Source: CAWBAT01 sp046331665
Lineage (GTDB): Bacteria; Acidobacteriota; Terriglobia; Versatilivoradales; Versatilivoraceae
Length of the DNA stretch: 64,000 nt
Direction: 5' to 3'
NCBI GenBank assembly: GCA_046331665.1
Contig: JAXLQK010000032.1
Location: forward strand, 7,477 to 71,476
Made by a program: the position numbers and the translations under genes. The notes beneath the pieces are model-generated. The model saw only the letters and a program-made list of their open reading frames with translations. It did not search any database and had not been told where the DNA came from. Positions 35,705-44,576 of this stretch are shown in pieces; positions within the stretch are counted from its first letter, which is position 1; each line of letters starts with the position of its first letter.

Positions 35705-37231
35705 TTATTTCTGGGGTTTCGGATCCAGGTTCTGTTTGAGCTCTTCCGGGCTAACGGTTGAGGATACGCCGTCGGCAGGAACCTCTTTCTTGGCCGTCCA
35801 GAAGAGCGCATTCAAGAAAATCTTGCGATAGTTGTCGTCCCCCCAATTGGCGTGGACATGCCCGCCGGTAAAGCCCACTCCTCGTCCACCGTCGGGTCGT
35901 TCAACTGCCCACATCACAATCTCATCCCGGCCGCTGGCCGAAACGATATGCGGATAAGGACCCCGCGGGGAAGCCGTAGTCCCCAGACGGGTTTCATCGG
36001 AAGGTTTGGCAACGAGGATCGGGACCACCCCTTTCATTCCCTGACGGAATCGCATATTAAAATACCATTCGTCCTGAGCCTCAAAGGGTTTGACTCCCTG
36101 CGTGATTGGATGCACGGGAAGATGGTTAAAAACCGCCTTCCAGTGGGGATTTGTGGAAAATCCATGTTCGTAGTAACCCCCAATCCAATTCAACAGTTCA
36201 GCCCCTCCATTATCTTTGGGGACCTCCACGGCGTAATGCGCACAAATCAACCCGACACCTTGTTTCATGAGTTCTCCCATCACCCGCAAATGATCCTCTT
36301 TGAGAAGCGGGTGGTTGGCTCCCCCATCCATGTAGAGCAGAATCGTGTCCGCTTCGTCGAAGGCGGTCGGGTCCATTGGCCACCCATTCAAATAGGCACT
36401 CACCTGGATTCCGGGAAGCGGCAGCAAACACTTTTTCAACAATTGAACGCCCGCATTGAATTCATGGTCACCCGGAGCGTGGCTTGGTGTGCCGGCAACC
36501 AGTACCATCCGTTTCACACCTTCGGGCTTCAGTCGTCTTAGTTGAATGTTCTTAAATTGAACAAGCATGGGGGGACCGGCATGAATCTGTAAAGCAAGAA
36601 TCCCGGAGGAGGCCCGCTTTTCAACTTGATCGTCGGTCACGTCCACCGTGACATGACCATTGATTTTATGGATCAGGTGATTCCCGAGCGCGATCACCAC
36701 GTAGTCATTCCAATCCTCATTTTTGATGATGGACTGCAATTGTTCCGAATCACCGACGGACCCAGTGACTTGTACCTTCCCCGTCGGATCGACGGTAGTT
36801 TTCTCGCCGCGTTTCGCCAGGATGCCTCTTCCCTTCTCGTCATAGAGAATCCCGGAAAATACTTTCCCGGCTTCAAAGTCTGCCTGATACCCGCCCACAA
36901 CCCAATTCCCGAGATCCTTGCTCCGATACTGGACGCCGGAATTTCCACCGACCAGGCGGTAGGTAAAATGGAGCTCGAAATCTTCCACCGTCCCTTGACG
37001 CCAGATCAGGAAGGTATTTCCAGTGGTCGGATTTTCAGCCGTGGTCTGTCCCGTGAGAATTCCGTCCTTGACAGACCAGAACTTGAAGTTGCCGTCCCAT
37101 CCCGTCAGGTCCTTGCCGTTAAAGATGTTCCGGAAACCGGGTTCAGAACCTCCCCACACCACCGCAGGGAGTACCTGCATCAGGCAAAACATCCATAGGG
37201 TGATCAGTATTGATTTGTTAGCCTTCATCAT
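35705..37231 (-). CDS. DUF1080 (3-keto-disaccharide hydrolase) and ThuA-like fusion protein
   Basis: After a signal peptide (about 1-25, ILITLWMFCLMQVLPAVVWG) there is a DUF1080 lectin-like domain (about 30-230: FRNIFNGKDLTGWDGNFKFW, DFELHFTYRLVGGNSGVQYR, IQLRRLK). The second domain (about 240-495) is a ThuA/trehalose-utilisation-type class I amidotransferase fold (VLVAGTPSHAPGDHEF, GLICAHYAVEV, GFTGGHVHANWG). DUF1080 proteins are linked to cleavage of 3-keto-glycosides, and ThuA proteins act in sugar oxidation pathways, so the two parts fit one route. The start at 37231 (ATG) is preferred: the GAGG about nine bases upstream overlaps the earlier GTG at 37246. It is 60 bases after the epimerase gene. 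Confidence 0.88.
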   Translation of the reverse strand: MMKANKSILITLWMFCLMQVLPAVVWGGSEPGFRNIFNGKDLTGWDGNFKFWSVKDGILTGQTTAENPTTGNTFLIWRQGTVEDFELHFTYRLVGGNSGVQYRSKDLGNWVVGGYQADFEAGKVFSGILYDEKGRGILAKRGEKTTVDPTGKVQVTGSVGDSEQLQSIIKNEDWNDYVVIALGNHLIHKINGHVTVDVTDDQVEKRASSGILALQIHAGPPMLVQFKNIQLRRLKPEGVKRMVLVAGTPSHAPGDHEFNAGVQLLKKCLLPLPGIQVSAYLNGWPMDPTAFDEADTILLYMDGGANHPLLKEDHLRVMGELMKQGVGLICAHYAVEVPKDNGGAELLNWIGGYYEHGFSTNPHWKAVFNHLPVHPITQGVKPFEAQDEWYFNMRFRQGMKGVVPILVAKPSDETRLGTTASPRGPYPHIVSASGRDEIVMWAVERPDGGRGVGFTGGHVHANWGDDNYRKIFLNALFWTAKKEVPADGVSSTVSPEELKQNLDPKPQK

Positions 37232-37290
37232 CTTTAAATTCCTCACGGGTTGTCAGGATCAGGCAGGGACAGTCAGCAGTCACGTCCTTG

Positions 37291-38139
37291 TTATCCCTTG
37301 ATCGTCTTTTTTAGAAACTTCAAACCATTGATGGCAATGTCATTCTTTCTGGGTTCCATCTCTCTCCAGATGGCTGCAGCTTTGGCAATGACGAGCACAT
37401 CTGGCGTGAATGATTCGATGGAAATATCGCGCTTATAACCGATCGCCTTCAGAGCTCTGGCGATTCCTTTCCAATCGATATGATCATTCCCGGGAGTCCC
37501 GCGGTCACTGCCGCAGGCGTGGAGATGCCCCAGGAGTTTCCCGGCCCGACGAATGGCGGCGGCCTGATTTTTCTCTTCGATATTCATGTGAAAGGTATCC
37601 AGATGAATGGTCAGCGCCGAACTGCCAACGTCCTTTACCATCCGGATCGCCTGATCGCAGGTATTGATGAAGTCGGTTTCAAATCGGTTTAACGGTTCAA
37701 GCGCAATCAGTTTCCCTTTCTTTTCCGCATAACGGCATAAGGTCTTCAAATTCTTCACTACCAGCTGCCATTGTGCCTTTCGCTCTTGGGGGGGAACATA
37801 CTCGGCGCGGCCCACCACCGAATAAAGGGGGCCAACCAGAACGGAACAATCCAGCACGCCCATGATGTCGATCAAATGATGAACGTAATCGAGGCACGCT
37901 TGCTGGTCCTCCTTCGTTCCCCGCAAGTCCCGGCCGGGACCATAGGCACCGCAAAGCGTGGTGCTGACCAGCCCATGGCGGTTCAGTTCCGATTTGATGT
38001 AGATTGGGTCGATGTGAGATTCATGTTCCACCGCGATCTCCACGGAATCGAATCCCCACTTCCTAAATGTCTTAAACCAAGCCGCGCTTTCGTTCGTAAA
38101 GGGCGACGTGAACAGGAATGTATTAATTCCATACCGCAT
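37291..38139 (-). CDS. Sugar epimerase of the D-tagatose/D-psicose 3-epimerase type
   Basis: The 282-residue TIM barrel matches the xylose-isomerase-like family. The four metal ligands and catalytic residues of ketose 3-epimerases are present in order: Glu in LEPLNRFE, Asp in HLDTFHMN, His in GHLHACGSDRG and Glu in ISIESF. The 'LDTFHMN-E' segment is characteristic of this group. It probably inverts C-3 of a ketose or keto-sugar. The start has GGGAG nine bases upstream. The gene lies directly upstream of the DUF1080-ThuA gene on the same strand, which places it in the same sugar pathway. Confidence 0.87.
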   Translation of the reverse strand: MRYGINTFLFTSPFTNESAAWFKTFRKWGFDSVEIAVEHESHIDPIYIKSELNRHGLVSTTLCGAYGPGRDLRGTKEDQQACLDYVHHLIDIMGVLDCSVLVGPLYSVVGRAEYVPPQERKAQWQLVVKNLKTLCRYAEKKGKLIALEPLNRFETDFINTCDQAIRMVKDVGSSALTIHLDTFHMNIEEKNQAAAIRRAGKLLGHLHACGSDRGTPGNDHIDWKGIARALKAIGYKRDISIESFTPDVLVIAKAAAIWREMEPRKNDIAINGLKFLKKTIKG

Positions 38140-38299
38140 AGTGCATTCTCCCTGAAACTCTCGGAAATCCCCACAAAAACCCTGGAACGGGGACTAATTA
38201 GAACATCAAGCAAATCGGATCGCAAAGAATTTTTCGGCTGAGATGTCTTCGGCAACGCAGCACTCTGCATGGAGAAAGCGAGTGTCTCTCATCTGGCCG

Positions 38300-39084
38300 T
38301 CAATATTTGTAAAAAAAGTAAACGGTCAGAATCAAGCCTGTGAAGGTCACGAAGCGCCGTACCCAGAGGGGATTGATTTTCTGTGCGAAATAAGCGCCTC
38401 CATACCCACCGAGGACAGCTCCGCCAATCATCAGTGAAGCTTTGGACCAGATCACCGCTCCGGCCACAATAAAGGTAATGACTGCCATTCCATTGATGCA
38501 GGTGGCAAACAGGGTTTTCAAGGCATTCATCGCATGAATGTTTTCCATACCCAATACGGAGAGAAGCGCGAGCATCAAAATGCCGATACCGCCCCCGAAA
38601 TAACCTCCATAAATAGCGATGAGCAATTGCAAAAAAAGAATGCCGATTTGGCCCCGGGACGTGGAATCATGGTCAAATCGAAAGCGGGAACGCACCCAGG
38701 CCGCCGCGGATCCTCCAAAAGTAAAAAGCAGGGTGGCAAGCAGCAGGAGGTAGGGGATCAACTTCTGAAAGGTGGATTGTTTTGTGTTGAGGAGCAGCAA
38801 AGCTCCTAAAACACCACCAAGCAGACTAACGGCACCGTAAACCCGCAGTCGATGCTTTTCTGTAGCGAATTCTTTGCGGTAGGCGTGAACACTGGCAAGG
38901 GATCCAGGCCACAAGACGACGGTATTGGTCGCATTGGCATTGACGGGAGGCATCCCGAAGAGGACCAATGCCGGAAAAGTGAAAAAACTGCCGCCGCCTG
39001 CTACCGAGTTGAGTGCACCGCCCAGGACTGCGGCGGAAAAAGGACAAGATTTTCGATCAAGGGAGGACCACGTTCTCTTGCCAT
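38300..39084 (-). CDS. TSUP (TauE/SafE) family permease, one frameshift near the N-terminus
   Basis: The frame from residue AAVLGGALNSVAGGGSFFTF to the stop at 38300 is a typical TauE/SafE permease with about eight membrane helices. Upstream in that frame the sequence is not membrane-like (RTWSSLDRKSCPF). In the next frame an ATG at 39084 with AAGGA eight bases upstream encodes MARERGPPLIENLVLF, which joins the permease if one base is added to the A5 run at 39037-39041. The repaired product is 261 residues, the expected size. The family exports sulfite, sulfoacetate or other organosulfur anions; the substrate is unknown. A start at 39172 in the uncorrected frame is less likely. Confidence 0.8.
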
Positions 39085-39322
39085 CAAAATGATCCTTTAT
39101 AGACAAGGCCTTCTGACAAGTCAAACATCTTTCTCTGTCAGGGTCGACTCCGGGGGTTTCAGAACCTGCCACTCACATCCTTCCGGGTATTCGCGAGCAA
39201 CCATCCTGTGTACAAAGACCCGTGGTTATCTATGTTTTTGCAAGGACCACCGCCGTTACCGGCACAAGGCAGAATTAACGGCCAGGTCTACAAGAATCGC
39301 TTCAGTCTTTTGTGGCTTTACG

Positions 39323-40558
39323 CTACTGCAGCATCCAGACACCCGCCAGGATGCTCAATACCGTCAGAGGAATCCCCACTTTCAAATATTCCGTGAAGGT
39401 GATGTTCACGACCGAGCGGGACCGTTCCACAATCAAATTGGCGATGGAGCCCAACAACGTCAAATTGCCCGCCAATGTGGAAGACATGGCCAATGCCAGC
39501 CAGCCTTTGGCGGGATCGGCAAGATGGGAAATGAAAGGCTTAAACAGCAGGACCGCCGGCACATTACTGACGATATTTGATATCACGGCACTGAGCAGGC
39601 TTAGAACTCCCACCCGGTCCAAATGCCAGCGCGAGACTATTTGAGCCAGCTCATGAGGCAATGACGTCTTCTCAATTCCCGCCAGCACGATAAAGAGTCC
39701 CACAAAGAGCACCAGCAAAGACCAATCGATCTCCCGGTAAACCCTCTGCGGCTTCACGCGACGGGTCAGCAAAAGCACTGCTCCGGCAACCACAGCCACC
39801 TTGGGTACCGGCCATCCTACAAAAAAGTATGATCATCACGATGCTGACGAGAAAAGATTTCCAGAGTAACGCCTTGTGAATCACGAGACGAGTTTAGCGA
39901 TACTCACGCGGGGCTGGTGGCGGAATTCTCTCCGATAGATAAGAGTGACGAGCAATAGGGTGAGGACCAAGCCAATACAAGCAGCAGGTGCCAGTTTCAC
40001 AAAAACATCCGGTAGGACGCGAAAAGGTCCCAATCATCATGTTTTGCGGGTTCCCGGTGATGGTGGCGACGCTTCCCACGTTCGAAGCCATCGCCTCGCA
40101 AGCAGATAAGGAACAGGGTTACGCCTTAACCGCGTGACGATGTCCAGGACCAGGGAGTCAAGACCAGGCACATCGTGTCGTTCACGAAAAACGCAGAAGC
40201 TCCCCGACACAACGACAATCAGGCAAAGCAGGGTCAACGGGTGATGCGCATGCTCCACAACCCAATCGCTTACCAGGGCAAAGAATCCTGACAAGCGAAG
40301 ATTCGCCACCACAATCATCATCCCGAACAACAGGACTATGGTTTCATAATTAACGGCCTGAAAAGCTTCTTCCAAGGTGAGGACATTGAAGCCGACCATT
40401 AAACTAGCACCAATTATGGCTGCCCCCGCACGGTCGACCCGAAACCCTGGCAGTCGGCCCAAGGCAAGGACCAGATAGGTCCCGGAGAAAATGAGCAGTG
40501 GCGCAAGCATTCGAATGAAATCCTTGGCGAAGAATATAGTTCGCCGCTTCTTAATCAA
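39323..40558 (-). pseudogene. SLC13/ArsB-like anion permease, about six frameshifts
   Basis: Fragments in three frames together match one SLC13/CitT/ArsB-type transporter: LAPLLIFSGTYLVLALGRLP, GASLMVGFNVLTLEEAFQAV, VNDTMCLVLTP, ASNVGSVATITGNPQNMMIG (the GNPQN motif of the family), IGLVLTLLLVTLIYRREF, ALLWKSFLVSIVMIIL and AGIEKTSLPHELAQIV. The breaks are near 40190-40200, 40151-40156, 40094-40101, 40019-40021, 39883-39888 and 39831-39836 (a run of six A). Each piece is open and conserved with no internal nonsense changes. The start may be 40558 or the ATG at 40510. Either a recent pseudogene or sequence error; as written no full transporter can be made. Confidence 0.8.
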
Positions 40559-40713
40559 AAAAGATCAGCGGGCTGCTTTGTGTTCCAGCTCCTTCGATGA
40601 ATCACTCAAAGGTGCAACAGACAGGGGAGGCGGGACTTGCCTCCATGATCCGTGGAGAGGATTGATGTCTTCACGACCTCGTATTCCTGGAGCAATCCTT
40701 TTGAACCACTCCG

Positions 40714-42668
40714 TTAAATCCTTTTGAAGGCCTTGAGAATTTCTTTCTTTTCGTAGCGTAGGATAATGGGACGGCCGTGGGGGCAGCTCATGGGGACTTG
40801 TGTCTTTTGCAAGGCCTCAATCAACCAGACCATTTTGGGGTAATCGAGATGCATATTCACTTTGATGGCCGCGTGACAGGCAATGGAGGCTGCAATTTTT
40901 TCGCGTAATTGACCCAAGCTGACCGCCTGAGTTTCATGCTCCAAGGCATCCAGAAGCTCAGAAAGCAGGTGTTCGATATCATCCTGCCTGAGATCGGCAG
41001 GTGCCGCTTTGATGGCTATTGTCTTTCGCCCGAAGGGCTCGACCTCAAATCCGCAAGCCTCCAACTCAGGAGTAATATCCTCCAGAATCACCTGCTGTCG
41101 CGGCGACAGCTCCACAACGATCGGCAGCAGCAAACGCTGGCTTTCTGCTTTACCCTGGCTCCGTTGTGCGAGCACTTTTTCAAAAAGAATCCGCTCATGC
41201 GCTACATGCTGGTCGATGATGAGCAACGCCCCCTGGTCCGAGGCAATGATGAAACTATTGTCAATCTGGCCTAAGGGAATAATTCCTGAAGACGGCGGCA
41301 CTCCCATGTTAGCCGGGATTTGCGGCATACGGACGGGAGCTACGGCAGTACCCTCTTGCCCGGAAATGGAATTGGCGGCGAAAGTTTGAATTCCTGCCTC
41401 CGGCTGAAACGGCAGAGGGACAGTTTCGGGGTTCGGCGCTGGGGGCGTCAATGTCCAGGGGGCTGGGGCTAAGGGAATTTCCGTCTCCTCGCCAGAATCA
41501 GGAGGGCCGGAGGAGACAAAAGGCGGTTCCGGGGAGTGGCGGGGCTCGGTGGGAAGAGGCTCCCATGGATTCACTCTGCTGTCGATCGCAGTACTTTGTT
41601 TGGAGACTGGAAAAATAGCTTGCGGGCGAGCCTCGATCAGCGCCTTGCGAACAGAGTCTCTCAAGAAATCATGGACCAGGGTCTGCCGGCGAAAGCGCAC
41701 TTCGGTCTTGGAAGGATGCACATTGACATCCACCTCCGCAAAGGGCATTTCGATAAAGAGCAGCACCACGGGATAAGTCCCTGCGGGCAGGATATTCCGA
41801 TAGGCTTCTCCCAACGCATGGAGGAGAATTCGATCTCGGACCATGCGTCGATTGATGAAAAAAGAGAGCGAATTCCGGTTGAGTTTTTGAACCTCGGGCT
41901 TGGACACAAATCCCTGTAGGCGGACCCATTCCTGACGTTCATGCGAGTTTCCGGATGATCTACCTCCTCCTGAGAAAATCGGGAGCTCCGCCTGCAGTTC
42001 CACCAACTGATCCAACAGTTCGCTCCCATAGACTTGAAAAACACGTTCGCGCAATTGGGGAACAGGATCGACATTTAAAATCTCGTGATCCCCGCTGCGC
42101 AAAATAAAACGCCCTTCCGGATGCGCCAAAGCATATTGGGTCACGAAATTCACAATATGACTCAATTCAGTACTTTCTGATTTCAGGAATTTCTTGCGGG
42201 CGGGAATATTGAAGAATAGATCTCGGATGGCCAGAGTCGTCCCTGGGCGTTCGGGCAATTTTCTTGACGGAGGTCAGTTTCGCCCCCTGGATATCCACCA
42301 TCGTCCCGGTATCTTCGCTCGCGTGCCTTGTTTCAAGCAGAAGTCTGGAGATGCTGGCAACGCTGGGAAGGGCTTCGCCCCGAAAGCCCAAGGTAGGCAA
42401 TGGAACTCAGGTCATCACTGCGCTGGAGTTTGCTGGTAGCGTGACGCTCGAAGGCCAGCAGGGCATCATCCGACGTCATTCCCTCCCCATTGTCGAGGAC
42501 TCGAATCAGGCGACGCCCCCCTGCCTCCACCTCGACTTCCAGGGCCGTGGCGCCGGCGTCCAGAGAGTTCTCCAGCAGTTCCTTGACAACGGAGGCGGGC
42601 CGTTCAATCACTTCACCGGCTGCAATCTTGTTTGCCAAGGCCTCGGGAAGAACATGAATCTTAGACAT
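40714..42668 (-). pseudogene. mutL: DNA mismatch repair protein MutL, two frameshifts
   Basis: Three consecutive frames reconstruct a complete MutL of about 650 residues. Frame one (42668 down) has the GHKL ATPase start LANKIAAGEVIERPASVVKE, LDAGA and DNGEGM. Frame two has TLGFRGEALPSVASIS. Frame three has GTTLAIRDLFFNIPARKKF, a Pro-rich linker and the C-terminal dimerisation domain with the endonuclease motif DQHVAHERILFE (DQHA-x2-E-x4-E type, with V for A). One base too many is present at about 42395 (GGTAGGC) and one at about 42244-42260. MutL couples MutS recognition to strand incision; as written this copy would be inactive. It lies 101 bases downstream of aspS. Confidence 0.9.
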
Positions 42669-42769
42669 GGCGTGTTACCGGTGGCTTCTTAGTTTTGAAC
42701 GCAACAACCCGACAGCAGCGGCATGCGGCTTTTCGGGCATCGTTCAGTTTCACTGGAGACTCACGAGCC

Positions 42770-44560
42770 CTATCGGCCCGGCTTTCCCAGAATGCGCAGA
42801 CCGAGCTCCTCGATTTGCTTGGAGTCAACCGGCGTTGGACACTCCGCCATCATGTCAACTGCGCGAGCCGTTTTGGGAAATGCAATCACGTCGCGAATGG
42901 AATTGGCACCCGCTAGTAACATGATAATTCTGTCCAATCCCAGCGCAATTCCGCCATGGGGTGGCGTCCCAAATTCCAGCGCTTCCAGGAAAAAGCCAAA
43001 CCGTAATTTGGCTTCCTCGTCGCTGAGGCCTAGCGCCTTAAAAACCTGGGCCTGGATATCAGTCCGATGAATTCGGACCGATCCCCCGCCAATTTCCATC
43101 CCATTCAAAACCAGATCGTACGCCTTGGCTCGAACCTGCTCCGGATGGTCGAATACCTTGTCGAGGTCGTCATCCACTGGGGAAGTAAACGGGTGATGAC
43201 AGGCAACGTAGCGCTTTTCAGTCTCGTCATACTGAAACATTGGAAAATCTGTGACCCATAAGAACGACAGCTGACGGGGATCGATCAAATTTTCTTGTTT
43301 TCCCAACTGCAGTCGGACGGCTCCCAAAGACTCTGCCACGACCTGGCGTGGACCCGCCACCAACAAAAGAAGGTCGCCGGGTTTCGCCTTGGCGAGGGAT
43401 GCCAGAGCCTGTCCTTGCTCCATGCCAACGTGCTTTAGAAACGGAGACTGCAGCTCTCCTTCCAGTACCTTGAGGTAGGCGAGTGTCCCGGCGCCAAAGA
43501 CGCGGGCTACAGCCGTGAGCTCATCGAGCTGTTTGCGCGAATACCCCGCACAACCGGGAACACAAATTCCTTTGACGACGCCGTTTTCGTCCAGGGCAGT
43601 CTTGAAGGGGATGAATTCCGTCCCGGAAAGGATGGGACTGAAATCCACAAACTCCAGACCAAAACGCAAGTCCGGCTTGTCTGATCCATAGCGGTCCATG
43701 GCATCTCGATAGGGCAGGCGCAAGAACGGCGTTTGAACCTTATGTCCGGCTACGGAAAAAATCTCGGCAACCAAGGGCTCGATGAGTCGAAACACCATTT
43801 CCGGATGGACAAAGGACATCTCGATATCGATCTGTGTGAACTCGGGCTGGCGGTCTGCTCGTAAATCTTCATCCCGAAAGCAGCGGACGATCTGGAAGTA
43901 CTTCTCGAAACCGGAGATCATGAGCAATTGCTTGAAGATCTGGGGAGATTGAGGCAGGGCATAAAAAGACCCCGTGTAAAGTCTTGAAGGGACCAGATAA
44001 TCGCGGGCACCCTCGGGCGTCGATTTTGTCAGAAACGGGGTCTCAATTTCATAGAAGCCATGACTGTCCATGAAACGGCGTGCCGCCATGGTAACTTCGT
44101 GCCGAAGCTTGAGATGGCGAACCATGGGAGCCCGGCGCAAATCGAGATAGCGGTATTTGAGACGCAGATCTTCCGAGGTCGTAATGTCGTCTTCAATCGG
44201 AAATGGAGGGGTTTTGGCCTCATTCAGCAGGAAAAGTTCAGAAACCTGGACTTCGACATCCCCGGTACCGATGGCCGGATTCCGGGTGCTCTTGTCGCGT
44301 TCGAGCACTTTGCCTTTGATCGCCACCACAAATTCGGAACGCAACCCTTTGGCTTTCTGATGGGCCACGGGGGAATGATCCGGGTTGAACAGCAGTTGGG
44401 TCACCCCCTCCCGGTCTCGCAAATCGATGAATATCAGATGCCCGAGATCACGTCGACGAGCTACCCACCCCATGAGGACGACTTCCATTCCCGCCTGTGA
44501 GATTTCCAAGGCGCCACAGGAATGGGTTCTTTCCAGGCTGTTCAAAAAATCTAAATCCAA
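42770..44560 (-). CDS. aspS: Aspartyl-tRNA synthetase (bacterial type)
   Basis: AspRS charges tRNA-Asp. The 596-residue length and the GAD insertion domain mark the bacterial form. The N-terminal anticodon-binding fold (VLMGWVARRRDLGHLIFIDL), class II motif 1 region, motif 2 FRDEDLRADRQPEFTQID and motif 3 GIALGLDRIIML are all present. Start is TTG at 44560 with AAGGAG eight bases upstream, which decides it. It follows hisS by 16 bases on the same strand, so aspS and hisS are co-transcribed. Whether it is discriminating or also charges tRNA-Asn depends on gatCAB, which is not in the window. Confidence 0.95.
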   Translation of the reverse strand: MDLDFLNSLERTHSCGALEISQAGMEVVLMGWVARRRDLGHLIFIDLRDREGVTQLLFNPDHSPVAHQKAKGLRSEFVVAIKGKVLERDKSTRNPAIGTGDVEVQVSELFLLNEAKTPPFPIEDDITTSEDLRLKYRYLDLRRAPMVRHLKLRHEVTMAARRFMDSHGFYEIETPFLTKSTPEGARDYLVPSRLYTGSFYALPQSPQIFKQLLMISGFEKYFQIVRCFRDEDLRADRQPEFTQIDIEMSFVHPEMVFRLIEPLVAEIFSVAGHKVQTPFLRLPYRDAMDRYGSDKPDLRFGLEFVDFSPILSGTEFIPFKTALDENGVVKGICVPGCAGYSRKQLDELTAVARVFGAGTLAYLKVLEGELQSPFLKHVGMEQGQALASLAKAKPGDLLLLVAGPRQVVAESLGAVRLQLGKQENLIDPRQLSFLWVTDFPMFQYDETEKRYVACHHPFTSPVDDDLDKVFDHPEQVRAKAYDLVLNGMEIGGGSVRIHRTDIQAQVFKALGLSDEEAKLRFGFFLEALEFGTPPHGGIALGLDRIIMLLAGANSIRDVIAFPKTARAVDMMAECPTPVDSKQIEELGLRILGKPGR

Positions 44561-44576
44561 CTCGTCTTCTCCTTTT

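Noticed and set aside
42167..42668. Programmed frameshifting in mutL
   Set aside because: The two breaks are both +1, at places without slippery heptamers or a downstream structure that I can see, and neighbouring genes have similar breaks. Error or recent mutation explains the data better.
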